Shown: positions 7,241 to 17,459 of the stretch, piece after piece
How positions within the stretch are numbered: the stretch's first letter is position 1
Layout of the letters: every line of letters starts with the position of its first letter
Origin: Candidatus Methanophagales archaeon
GTDB taxonomy: Archaea > Halobacteriota > Syntropharchaeia > Alkanophagales > Methanospirareceae
NCBI GenBank assembly: GCA_025966525.1
Contig: JAPDIG010000003.1
Coordinates: 5,857 to 51,624, forward strand
DNA: 45,768 nt
Direction: 5' to 3'
Position numbers and translations under genes: made by a program
Notes under the pieces: model-generated
The model's input: only the letters and a program-made list of their open reading frames with translations
The model's database searches: none
Told to the model about the DNA's origin: nothing

Positions 7241-10200
7241 ATGAACAAAATAAACAGAAAAAGCGCGGTTGTAGTGATAACAAGCGTTGTATTATTGGGG
7301 ACTCTTGCGCTATCTACGGGGATTACAAGCGCAGAGAAGATGCCAGCAGAGGAACTGTTCGAGCTTCTCTCCGGCGGCTGGGATTTCAATGGCACAATGA
7401 CCTTAAGCGAACTGACTATGCCTATTATCGGCACGCGAGCTGTCATCCTAACGGGGCCGACCGCTGCAGATTTTGTTGCAATAATGGAAGGAGCGGAGGA
7501 AGCCGAGATAGGGAAAGCTTGGTGGGACGCGGAAAAGGAGAAACTCGCGATTAAAGAAGGAGAAGAAGAACCGAAGTATTTCGATTTACTGGAAAATGGC
7601 TACGGTGGCACGTACGAATTAGAGGAAGGAATTCCTGAGTGGGGCATTACAGAGAAACTTTTCTGCGTGGAGAACCTGACTATCGTCGATGGGAATACCT
7701 TGGCACATATTTGGGTAGCAAGAAATAAAACAGGCATCCTGGTAGCAAAATGGGAAGCCACTTTCACTCGAACTGACAAATGGCACGTGTGCGAAGGCAT
7801 TTCGATTCAGGATGCGATTGAAAATGCAGATGATGGTGACACGGTAATCGTGCACGAAGGTATTTACGAGGAGCAGTTGTATATTGCGAAGAGTCTTGAC
7901 CTTAGGGCTGCGGAAGGTGAGAGCCCAGAGATTCTGGCGCCTGAGCCGGAAGAGCTGGAAAGTTATATCTGCAATTTTTCGCTGGTACCATGGTCATTCA
8001 TATATACACCGATAATCATGATGGATGGAGGCTCTGATGGGATTGTTGTGAACATCTCTGGCTTTGTTATCAATGGTAGCCCTGTAGCCGCGGGGAATTC
8101 TGAATATAGCATAAGTGGTGTGGTATATTACAATGCATCAGGCATTTTCGAGAATAACGAGGTAAAAAATATCTGGGGAGGGGTAAATGAGACAGCAAGA
8201 CCGCTTCCATGGAATGGGGATGCCGTGAGTGTGATTTCAAACTCCGGTGTAGCGATTCGTAAGAATTACATACACAACTATACAGGAGATGAAGCTGCTG
8301 GTATATTCGTTTACTGTGGTGCCAATGCTACGGTTACTCAAAACAATGTCAGCAGTCCAAGAACAAGTGATGCTTCCGATCAGTGTGGTATCGAGGTAGG
8401 GAGATGTTCAACAGCCACGGTGTGTGACAACATCGTCATGGGTCACCTTTATAAGGATCACTGGCGATATGTATGCGGGATTTCATTCTGGGATTCAAAT
8501 GGAACGATACGGAACAATACCCTTATTGATAACATGGTTGGCATCTGTGTCAAAACAGGATGGGCTCAGGCTTCTTCATCGGTGACTGTCGGGGATAATG
8601 TCGTGAGCGTAAGTGAGGTTGGCAATGCGCCTGGGGCTGGTATCATGGTTACCACCCATAAACCGTTCTTCGGGCGTGAATGGATACCTTCTCTCACAGC
8701 TACCATAACCGGCAATAAACTCATTGGCATTAATGGCTCCGGAACTGGCATCGTAATAGGGGCTATTCCTGAACACAAACCATTTGGCATGGTAACTGCA
8801 AAAATCACCAGAAACATCATTTCGGGCTGGGACTGCGGCATCAAACTCTTCAATACATCAAACAGCACCATCTACCTCAACGACTTCGTGAACAACACGC
8901 AGAGCGTTTTCGTGAATGAATCAACTAATATCTACTGCTCACCGGAAAAGTTGGGTTACACCTACGAAGCCAGGGATTATAAAAACTACGTAGGCAACTA
9001 TTGGAGTGATTATGTTGGCGAAGATACAAATGCCGATGGTATTGGCGATATTCCATACGAGATAACCGGAGATAATCCGGACATCTATCCGTTGATGCAT
9101 TCGCAAGAGAACTACGAGCAAATAGGTATTCTGGTCGTAGCGCACGGCAGTCCACGTGAATCGTGGTGCAAACCGGTTCGAGAAGCAGTGGAAAACGTTA
9201 GCATGGGGTATCCCACAGAGCTGGGCTTCCTGGAATTCGTTGGCGAACTCGAAGGCTACAACTTCGTACACGAAGCAGTTGATAAGCTCAATGAACAAGG
9301 CGTTACGAAGATAGTTGCAGTGCCTCTATTCATGTCCTCGAACAGTGGGCACATTGCGGAAATCGAATACGTGCTTGGACTGCGTGAAACGTTACCTGAG
9401 ATGGTAGCGGGTGCAGTAGAAGAAAAAGAGCCGGGAGAGAGAGTGGTAAGCAGAACTCGGGCATTTGTTGAGGGCGTAGAGATGGAGCGTTTCGTCATCT
9501 CACGCGAAGGACGATACTTCATTTCCTATACGCCGATAAGTAATGGTGAAAGTGTAAGTGCAATGCAGCACAGAGTAGAGGAAGAGGAACTCGTGCCTGT
9601 GGACACCACCGCAGAAATCGTGCTTACCGGCGCGATTGACGACCATTCTTTCATTGCACAGATTTTAGCAGATAGAGCAGCAGGATTGTGCACCGACCCA
9701 ACAAACGAAACGATTGTGATTGTTGGTCATGGCACAGATGAAGAAGATTTCTTCCCGGGTTGGGTTAACAGCTCAGAATCACTTGCAGAGAAGGTGAAGC
9801 TGATACTACGACACTGCAAAGGGATCGATATCGAAGATACGAGGTATTCTTTTGTGTTCTCACCTGACGATTACCCGGAAAATCTTACAGTCCGTGCGGT
9901 TGTGGAGAACGTTTCTGCAACTTCTCACCCTGTTGTGGTTCCGTTGATGGTAAGCGAAGGCTTCTTCACCGGCAGATATATCCCCAACATGCTGCTTGCA
10001 GGACTCGACTACGGCTACCCAGAAAGAGGTAGGAGAGCACTTACACCACATGAAAGCGTAGCGAACTGGATAGAAGTGACAGCGGCGAAAGAGCTCACTG
10101 AGGAGTTCGGATACCCCACGGTTCAGATATACGATGGCGAGGAATTGCTGGGCATTTCGCTGGACGAAGTGGGTGCGCATCACGGTAAGATATGCCCATG

Positions 10201-10615
10201 TGTAGCATTTGCATTCAGGTCAGCCTTACGAGCATTTTCCGAAGAAGAACTGTGGGATGGCATTCCACATAGAGGTAACGTGAAAATCATCAGTGCGCAT
10301 CCCTCTGACGGGCACCGGATGACGTTTGAGTACATCTTGAATTCGACCGGGGACGTAGTAATTCAGTCGTCAACGGACATAATAAACATCACTGCCGATA
10401 ATTACGTTTATACCTTTATAAACAAAACCACAAACGATTCGGTCACGCTCAGAGTGAAGGAAGACATATTCCCGGAACATTTCTTTGAACTGAGGACGGA
10501 GAATAAGTTGGGGACTGCAACAAAAGAGGATAAGAAGGCGTTTAAGTTGTTCTGGGGAATGCTAAGGGAAAAGGCGATGTATAAGCCAGCGGGAAAAGTT
10601 TTCGAGGAAGCGTAA
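7241..10615 (+). CDS. Exported NosD-like beta-helix / double CbiX-like / FmdE-like fusion protein
   Basis: This 1124-residue multidomain protein begins with a Sec signal peptide (SAVVVITSVVLLGTLALSTG, with cleavage near residue 30). Residues about 185-610 form a right-handed parallel beta-helix with NosD-type repeats (GIFVYCGANATVTQNNVSS) and end in the NosD signature NYWSDYVGEDTNADGIGDIPY. Residues about 628-960 carry two CbiX-type chelatase units. The first has VAHGSPRES (His635) and MSSNSGHIAEIEY. The second has VGHGTDEEDF, but its second His position is lost (VSEGFFTGRYIP). Residues about 970-1090 resemble FmdE (VGAHHGKICPCVAFAFRSA). CbiX inserts cobalt or nickel into sirohydrochlorin-type rings, and FmdE-like domains bind metals. 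An extracytoplasmic metal- or tetrapyrrole-handling role is inferred. It is flanked by a terminator. Confidence 0.8.
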   Translation: MNKINRKSAVVVITSVVLLGTLALSTGITSAEKMPAEELFELLSGGWDFNGTMTLSELTMPIIGTRAVILTGPTAADFVAIMEGAEEAEIGKAWWDAEKEKLAIKEGEEEPKYFDLLENGYGGTYELEEGIPEWGITEKLFCVENLTIVDGNTLAHIWVARNKTGILVAKWEATFTRTDKWHVCEGISIQDAIENADDGDTVIVHEGIYEEQLYIAKSLDLRAAEGESPEILAPEPEELESYICNFSLVPWSFIYTPIIMMDGGSDGIVVNISGFVINGSPVAAGNSEYSISGVVYYNASGIFENNEVKNIWGGVNETARPLPWNGDAVSVISNSGVAIRKNYIHNYTGDEAAGIFVYCGANATVTQNNVSSPRTSDASDQCGIEVGRCSTATVCDNIVMGHLYKDHWRYVCGISFWDSNGTIRNNTLIDNMVGICVKTGWAQASSSVTVGDNVVSVSEVGNAPGAGIMVTTHKPFFGREWIPSLTATITGNKLIGINGSGTGIVIGAIPEHKPFGMVTAKITRNIISGWDCGIKLFNTSNSTIYLNDFVNNTQSVFVNESTNIYCSPEKLGYTYEARDYKNYVGNYWSDYVGEDTNADGIGDIPYEITGDNPDIYPLMHSQENYEQIGILVVAHGSPRESWCKPVREAVENVSMGYPTELGFLEFVGELEGYNFVHEAVDKLNEQGVTKIVAVPLFMSSNSGHIAEIEYVLGLRETLPEMVAGAVEEKEPGERVVSRTRAFVEGVEMERFVISREGRYFISYTPISNGESVSAMQHRVEEEELVPVDTTAEIVLTGAIDDHSFIAQILADRAAGLCTDPTNETIVIVGHGTDEEDFFPGWVNSSESLAEKVKLILRHCKGIDIEDTRYSFVFSPDDYPENLTVRAVVENVSATSHPVVVPLMVSEGFFTGRYIPNMLLAGLDYGYPERGRRALTPHESVANWIEVTAAKELTEEFGYPTVQIYDGEELLGISLDEVGAHHGKICPCVAFAFRSALRAFSEEELWDGIPHRGNVKIISAHPSDGHRMTFEYILNSTGDVVIQSSTDIINITADNYVYTFINKTTNDSVTLRVKEDIFPEHFFELRTENKLGTATKEDKKAFKLFWGMLREKAMYKPAGKVFEEA

Positions 10616-10646
10616 GTGGCGAAAACGGGATAAAGATGTTTAATGG

Positions 10647-10690
10647 CAGATGCCTAACATAGGCGTCTGTTCTTTCTTTTTTTCTTCTTT
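10647..10690 (+). terminator. Hairpin plus T-tract terminator
   Basis: CAGATGCC (10647-10654) pairs with GGCGTCTG (10662-10669) across a 7-nt loop, with one G-U pair. The pyrimidine run TTCTTTCTTTTTTTCTTC follows immediately. It sits 31 nt after the stop of the giant fusion gene and separates it from the GtrA-like gene. Confidence 0.7.
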
Positions 10691-10758
10691 GGAAGTTCTT
10701 TCCTTTAGGGTTCCTGTTGTGAGGTCATCTAAAAATTATATTCTCTGAAAGAAGATAA

Positions 10759-10769
10759 GGTTTATAGCG
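10759..10769 (+). promoter_or_regulatory. TATA box of the GtrA-like gene
   Basis: GGTTTATAGCG lies about 25-30 nt upstream of ATG 10792, the distance expected for a near-leaderless archaeal transcript. There is no Shine-Dalgarno sequence before the start codon. Confidence 0.5.
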
Positions 10770-10791
10770 ACTACGTAATTTATAAGAAAAT

Positions 10792-11217
10792 ATGAAATTA
10801 CCATCTCGAGTAGAGGCTCTGAAGGCAGATTTTTTTCGCATGATTAAATTCTCAATCGTTGGTGTCATTGGTGCAGGGATAAACACGGGGTTCCTCTGGA
10901 TATTGACAGACCTTGCGGGGCTCTACTATCTTTTTTCTTCTGTGGTTGCGATTGAAATCGCCATAATGATGCAATTCATGATGAATGACCGGTGGACATT
11001 CAAGGATAGAAAAACCAATGATGTGGGACAATTCATTAAGCGAATTCTCAAGAGCAATTTATGGCGTTCTGGAGGATTATCTGTCAATGTTGGTGTTCTC
11101 TACCTCTTTACTGCGTACATCGGCGTATATTATCTTCTATCCAACATCTTTGGGATTATTTGCGCTTTTTCGCTAAATTATATCCTTGAAAGTCGATTGA
11201 CCTGGGGTATTGAGTAA
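10792..11217 (+). CDS. GtrA-like polytopic membrane protein
   Basis: This 141-residue protein has four predicted membrane helices. It carries the GtrA signature MIKFSIVGVIGAGINTGFLW at the N-terminus, the loop FMMNDRWTFKDR after helix 2, and NYILESRLTWG at the C-terminus. GtrA-family proteins are thought to flip lipid-linked sugars across the membrane or serve in cell-surface polysaccharide synthesis. No glycosyltransferase gene is adjacent here, so the function is only a family inference. It is a single-gene unit between a terminator upstream and its own promoter, with the gyrB promoter downstream. Confidence 0.85.
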   Translation: MKLPSRVEALKADFFRMIKFSIVGVIGAGINTGFLWILTDLAGLYYLFSSVVAIEIAIMMQFMMNDRWTFKDRKTNDVGQFIKRILKSNLWRSGGLSVNVGVLYLFTAYIGVYYLLSNIFGIICAFSLNYILESRLTWGIE

Positions 11218-11238
11218 CAATGCCCGACAGACAAGAAG

Positions 11239-11250
11239 TTTTATTTAAAT
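11239..11250 (+). promoter_or_regulatory. TATA box of gyrB
   Basis: TTTTATTTAAAT lies 26-38 nt before ATG 11277, consistent with an archaeal promoter and a very short or absent leader. Confidence 0.55.
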
Positions 11251-11273
11251 GTATCGCATTATTTATTACATAG

Positions 11274-13181
<1,908 letters not shown>

Positions 13182-13244
13182 TACTGCAATGGCGGAGATT
13201 TCTTTACTTAAAAGAAGAGGTTAATTATTAGAAGTAATATCATT

Positions 13245-13262
13245 AATTAAATATTTATATTA
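13245..13262 (+). promoter_or_regulatory. AT-rich promoter of the chaperone operon
   Basis: The stretch ATTAAATATTTATATTAA lies 17-34 nt before ATG 13279 and within the 97-nt gap after gyrB. It is the only evident promoter for the GrpE/DnaK/J-like operon and makes that operon separable from gyrB. Confidence 0.5.
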
Positions 13263-13278
13263 ATATGATAGCCGATAA

Positions 13279-14499
13279 ATGCGCAAGGAAGTGGATGAAA
13301 TAGTAGTAGTTCCAAAGAAGGAATTGGATAAAAAAGAGGAATTAATAAAATCCTTAGAGGCTAAAGCTCAGAAGATGAAATCCGACTTCTCGAGGTATAA
13401 AGAGAGAGTTGAAGATAAAGAAGAAGCAATACGAAGAAAAGCATATAACGAATTAGCCCGTCGGCTGCTCAGCGTTGCTGATACGCTCGACCGGGCAATG
13501 GATAGCCATGAAGCAGATGGAGGTTGCGAACTCGTGGGAAAGATGCTGGAGGGAACGAGAAGCAATCTTGGGATGACCTATAATCAGTTGCTGACCGCAA
13601 TAGGAGTAACTCCAATCGCACCACTACCGGGTGAGAGGTTCAATGATGAATTGCACACCGCAATAGAAACCACACCAAACAGTTTTCTTCCTGATAAAGC
13701 CGTTGTTTCCCTGGTGAGAAAGGGGTATATGCTAAATGGCGAGCTAATCAGACCGGCTGAGGTGGTTATTTCTAAAGGAGGTGAACTTGGGGAAGCAGAG
13801 ATAAAGACTGAAACAACGCCTGTCTTATCCAAATTTATGCGCAGGATAGAGTCAAGGTTGTTCAAACGGAAGTACAAGGAATTAGAAGAAAGAGAGCGGG
13901 AATTGAGCAAAAATGAGGAAATGCTCCGAAACTCGGTTAAAGAACTCGATGCACGCGAGGAAGAGTTTAAAAAGAGGATGGAGGAATGGAGGAAACGAAA
14001 AGAGGCAGAAGAATCAAAGATTCACGAATTGGAGCAGCGCAAAGAGGTTCTGACCGCCGAACTTGAAGCGTCGAAAAGACAATTAGGCGTTATTCATGAG
14101 CATTTGAATGCGATGGATGCTAAAAAAGACAAAATGATTATTGAGAGCATTGCTTTGAACAGATATAATAAAGAGTTATTAGCAGAGAAAGAGAAGCTAT
14201 CAAATACGATAGAAGAAATGGAGAGAACAAAGGAATCTTTAAATGCAGAATTGAGTGAGATAGAAGAAAGAAAAAGGAAATGCAGCGAAGAGCTGTTAGA
14301 GATAGAGAGAGAACTGTGGAAATCGCGGGAGTCGGTAAATGCCGAATTAAGAGAGATAGAAGAAAGAAAAGCGAGGAGTATTAAGGATTTATTTAAGGTC
14401 AAAGAAGAATTACAAAAGACAAAGGAATTGTTAAATTCTGAGCTAAAAGATAAGGAAGAAGAAGAACTATCATTTATGGTGTTTGAAATGCCTTGTTAG
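13279..14499 (+). CDS. grpE: GrpE nucleotide-exchange factor with long C-terminal coiled coil
   Basis: This 406-residue protein is about twice the usual GrpE length. Residues about 15-175 form a recognisable GrpE: a paired N-terminal helix (YKERVEDKEEAIRRKAYNEL), then the C-terminal beta domain with ERFNDELHTAIETT and RKGYMLNGELIRPAEVVIS. Residues about 190-400 are an extra, almost uninterrupted coiled coil with near-repeats (NAELSEIEERKRK and NAELREIEERKAR). GrpE releases ADP from DnaK, and the adjacent gene is dnaK 3 nt downstream. The extension could dimerise the protein, act as a spacer or tether the chaperone to another structure; this is inference. No membrane segment is present. Confidence 0.85.
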   Translation: MRKEVDEIVVVPKKELDKKEELIKSLEAKAQKMKSDFSRYKERVEDKEEAIRRKAYNELARRLLSVADTLDRAMDSHEADGGCELVGKMLEGTRSNLGMTYNQLLTAIGVTPIAPLPGERFNDELHTAIETTPNSFLPDKAVVSLVRKGYMLNGELIRPAEVVISKGGELGEAEIKTETTPVLSKFMRRIESRLFKRKYKELEERERELSKNEEMLRNSVKELDAREEEFKKRMEEWRKRKEAEESKIHELEQRKEVLTAELEASKRQLGVIHEHLNAMDAKKDKMIIESIALNRYNKELLAEKEKLSNTIEEMERTKESLNAELSEIEERKRKCSEELLEIERELWKSRESVNAELREIEERKARSIKDLFKVKEELQKTKELLNSELKDKEEEELSFMVFEMPC

Positions 14500-14511
14500 A
14501 AGGTGATAGAG

Positions 14512-16260
14512 ATGCAAAGAGAAGTAATCGGGATTGATTTTGGTACGACAAATTCGGGTGCGGCATTTATCGAATTCGATGAGCCCACGATTATAGAGAA
14601 CAATGAAGGAGAGCGTGTGACGCCCTCGGTTGTGTATTTTAAAGAAGATGGGAAGGTGGTAGTGGGAAGTGCGGCAAAGCGGAATATAATTGCAAATCCG
14701 GAGCGCACTGTAAAGTCAATCAAGAGATTTATGGGTACTGACCACCGGGTGCAAATAGGAAATGACTCATATCCGCCTGAGTATATCGGGGCGCAGATAA
14801 TAAAAAAACTCGTTCAGGACGCCGAGAAACGAGTCGGTACTTCTTTTACCGATGCTATAATAACGGTGCCTGCATATTTCATGGACCCACAGCGGCAGGC
14901 GGTTAAGGATGCGGGAGAGATTGCGGGCTTGAACGTGCTTGGAATATTAAACGAGCCAACGGCAGCAGCACTGGCTTTTGGGTTTGAAGAGGAGGAAGAG
15001 CGAAGGATTCTTGTCTATGACTTCGGCGGTGGCACATTTGACGTTTCGGTTCTTACCATAGGAGGAGGTTTCTTCGATGTTGACGCAACGAGTGGCGACA
15101 ACCATTTGGGTGGAGACGACATAGATGCACGAATCGAGGAGTTCATACTGGATAAAATAAAGGAAAAACATAAGATAGACCTGAAAAAGAAGCACGGAGA
15201 AAATCGCGCTCTGCTTCAGTCGTTGAGGGAAGAAGTAGAGCGCGTGAAGATAGAACTGTCGAGTAAGGAAAGGGCAACGGTTAATTTGCCTTTCGTTGGT
15301 AAGGGTAAACGAGGCGCACCAGTTGCATTCAGCTACGAGCTTTCGAGGCGTGAATTTACCGAGTTGATTGCGGATTTCATTGAACGGACGAGAATGCCGA
15401 TGGAACAGGCGCTTGAGGATGCTGCATTGCAGCCTGAGGACATTGACGATATCATTTTAGTTGGTGGAACCACGTTCATACCGGCGGTAAAGGGGTTTGT
15501 ACGTGATTTTTTTGGTAAAGAGCCGGAGCAGAAAGTGAACCCGATAGAAGTAGTCGCACTGGGAGCGGCAGTTGCCACCCTGAAGGAGGGCATAAAGGAG
15601 AAGGAGACACCGGGAAAAATAAGGAGACCCGTGGAAATAAGTGACGTCATCCCGCGCTCTCTCGGTATATTGACCTTTGAGGGGACGGTTCCAAAGATCA
15701 TTACGCGCAATACAAAGATTCCCATCACGCAAACGAGGTTATATACAAATGCGGTAGATTACGCAAGTGAGGGTGTAGTAGCAGTTTACCAGGGAGAAAG
15801 CTTGTATCCAGAGGAGGAAGGTTTTTTGGGCGAGTTCTTGTTTGAAATAGAGCCGAAACCGGCTGGCGAATCAAGAATTGACATATCCTTTACGGTGGGC
15901 GAGGAGTTTGGCATTTTGCACGTCACTGCGTACGATCATGACTCGGGGAATGAGCGAACAGTAAAGATGGAGGCTGTTGGCAGGCTGACAAAGGAAGAGA
16001 AGAACAAGTGGATGAAGAAAATGCTGCGGATGCATGCGATAAAGATAAAAGTAGTGAATATAGAAACAGAAGATGTTCTCCGCTACTATCTCAACCCGAT
16101 TTCGTGTATCGGAGATGTAAGGGAGGACCTGATGAGGAAAGGCATTTTAAGCGAAGGTATGGGCATTTTTTACAAGGATAATGAACTTACCGATGAGCAG
16201 CGGGTTAAGGATACAGGTATTAAGGATGGTTCTGAGCTAGAATTAAGGCAAAGGAAGTGA
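14512..16260 (+). CDS. dnaK: DnaK-family Hsp70 with C-terminal ubiquitin-like domain in place of the lid
   Basis: This is an Hsp70 of about 582 residues. The nucleotide-binding domain is complete (GIDFGTTNSG, VPAYFMDPQRQA, NEPTAAALAFG, VYDFGGGTFDVS, LVGGTTFIPAV). The interdomain linker/beta-sandwich starts at DVIPRSLGI (about 380) and runs to about residue 495 (LHVTAYDHDSGNERTV). The normal helical lid is missing. Instead the last ~75 residues read as a beta-grasp fold: IKIKVVNI, then the helix IGDVREDLMRKGI, then IFYKDNELTDEQRVKDTGIKD and GSELELR, in ubiquitin order. There is no C-terminal Gly-Gly. ATG 14512 is preferred over the GTG at 14503 because GAAGGTGAT is then a well-placed ribosome-binding site. 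It is translated in an operon with grpE (3-nt gap from the GTG) and the J-like gene (1-nt gap). Confidence 0.9.
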   Translation: MQREVIGIDFGTTNSGAAFIEFDEPTIIENNEGERVTPSVVYFKEDGKVVVGSAAKRNIIANPERTVKSIKRFMGTDHRVQIGNDSYPPEYIGAQIIKKLVQDAEKRVGTSFTDAIITVPAYFMDPQRQAVKDAGEIAGLNVLGILNEPTAAALAFGFEEEEERRILVYDFGGGTFDVSVLTIGGGFFDVDATSGDNHLGGDDIDARIEEFILDKIKEKHKIDLKKKHGENRALLQSLREEVERVKIELSSKERATVNLPFVGKGKRGAPVAFSYELSRREFTELIADFIERTRMPMEQALEDAALQPEDIDDIILVGGTTFIPAVKGFVRDFFGKEPEQKVNPIEVVALGAAVATLKEGIKEKETPGKIRRPVEISDVIPRSLGILTFEGTVPKIITRNTKIPITQTRLYTNAVDYASEGVVAVYQGESLYPEEEGFLGEFLFEIEPKPAGESRIDISFTVGEEFGILHVTAYDHDSGNERTVKMEAVGRLTKEEKNKWMKKMLRMHAIKIKVVNIETEDVLRYYLNPISCIGDVREDLMRKGILSEGMGIFYKDNELTDEQRVKDTGIKDGSELELRQRK

Positions 16261-16261
16261 G

Positions 16262-17431
16262 ATGGCGGAAGAGAAGAAATTTGAGGAATGGATGCGATTT
16301 TACACCTGTGATGACCCATACTGGGAAGTTCCTGCACGATACATGGATCAGTCGCGAATAGGACGGTTGGAAAAAAAGCTCGAGAAGTATGACCGACTCT
16401 ATCCGGGCTGCGTGGATGATCTGTACGATGGATTACCGACCTATTACGGGGTGCTTTGTGTATCAAAAAATGATTCGCGAGAGGTAATTGAAAAAGCGTA
16501 TGCACGAAAGAAGAAGTGCTCAGTTTATCCGGACGATGTGATTGAACGAGCATACGAGATGCTAAGTGACAAGAAGAAGCGCTCTACGTATAATGAAATT
16601 ATAAGCACGTTTCTGAAAATCATGATGGCATTCACGGCTGTTGAGAAGCGAGAGATAGCGGAGGACCATGATGACTGGTTAGAACGTGAAAAAAAGAGTG
16701 CTACAATGGGTTACATCATGGAAAATCACAGAGCGTGGCTTTACCTTTTCTATCTTGGCGCACCAACATTTTATAAAATCCTGGGTGTGAACAGAGCGAA
16801 GCTAAAAAACGGTGAAGAAGTAAAATGCAAAAAGAAGAACGTGGACCCCAGATTAGCAGAAGAGATTTGTAGAATACTGAATAATCCACAGCTAAGGTTT
16901 GAATATGATTTCATGCTTGACGAACTGAGTAAGCTTTTTGATGAAAACCCTCTTGCGAATGAACTCATACAGCACTTGCGTGGTTATGGATCATCATCAA
17001 GAAGAAAAAAAGCATTTTTAAAGGGAGAGGATGCTATGTATTTAATGCTGCTCAAATATTTTGATTATCTGGCGCGGTATGAAGAGATTATGAACGAGCA
17101 CCCGGATTGGGAGGAATATCTGGGCAAAAATAAAACGTTTTATACTGTGTTAAACCTCGATGTGGTTTCGATTCCTCCTGATAGACGAGAAGCAGAGAAT
17201 TATATCAGGCATGCATACAAGAATAAGAAGCGCACAGAAGAGGTCAATCTTGCATACAGCGTTTTAAAGAATTCCAGGCTGAGAGAGGACTATGATTGGC
17301 TGTTAAACCATCGGAAATGGGTGAGTGTGATGCATGAATTAAATTTAGAAGAGGCAAACAGTGCGCAAATAAATGAGGTGATGGAAATTGCGGATGCGGT
17401 TGTTGATACAAGAACAAAAGGTTTCTCGTGA
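16262..17431 (+). CDS. Protein with three degenerate J-domain-like units
   Basis: This 389-residue protein carries three units that look like eroded J domains. They lie at about 59-115 (TYYGVLCVSKNDSREVIEKA, then AYEMLSDKKKRSTYNE), 168-219 (TFYKILGVNRA, then NNPQLRFEYDFML) and 291-349 (TFYTVLNLD, then AYSVLKNSRLREDYDWLL). Each keeps the YY/FYxxLxV start and the final L-x-(D/N)-xxxRxxYD helix of DnaJ. None has HPD in the loop; the first unit has YPDD there. W-(E/L)-x-Y-L segments precede units 2 and 3. HPD is needed to stimulate Hsp70 ATPase, so this protein probably binds DnaK or acts as a scaffold rather than a standard co-chaperone. It starts 1 nt after the dnaK stop. Confidence 0.7.
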   Translation: MAEEKKFEEWMRFYTCDDPYWEVPARYMDQSRIGRLEKKLEKYDRLYPGCVDDLYDGLPTYYGVLCVSKNDSREVIEKAYARKKKCSVYPDDVIERAYEMLSDKKKRSTYNEIISTFLKIMMAFTAVEKREIAEDHDDWLEREKKSATMGYIMENHRAWLYLFYLGAPTFYKILGVNRAKLKNGEEVKCKKKNVDPRLAEEICRILNNPQLRFEYDFMLDELSKLFDENPLANELIQHLRGYGSSSRRKKAFLKGEDAMYLMLLKYFDYLARYEEIMNEHPDWEEYLGKNKTFYTVLNLDVVSIPPDRREAENYIRHAYKNKKRTEEVNLAYSVLKNSRLREDYDWLLNHRKWVSVMHELNLEEANSAQINEVMEIADAVVDTRTKGFS

Positions 17432-17459
17432 ATATCTGTACAATCTTGTATTACAAAGC

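Noticed and set aside
17098-17106. An HPD tripeptide in the triple-J protein (NEHPDWEEYL)
   Set aside because: It lies before the third J-like unit, not in the loop between helices II and III, and matches a W-E-x-Y-L spacer that recurs without HPD. It is not the catalytic J motif.
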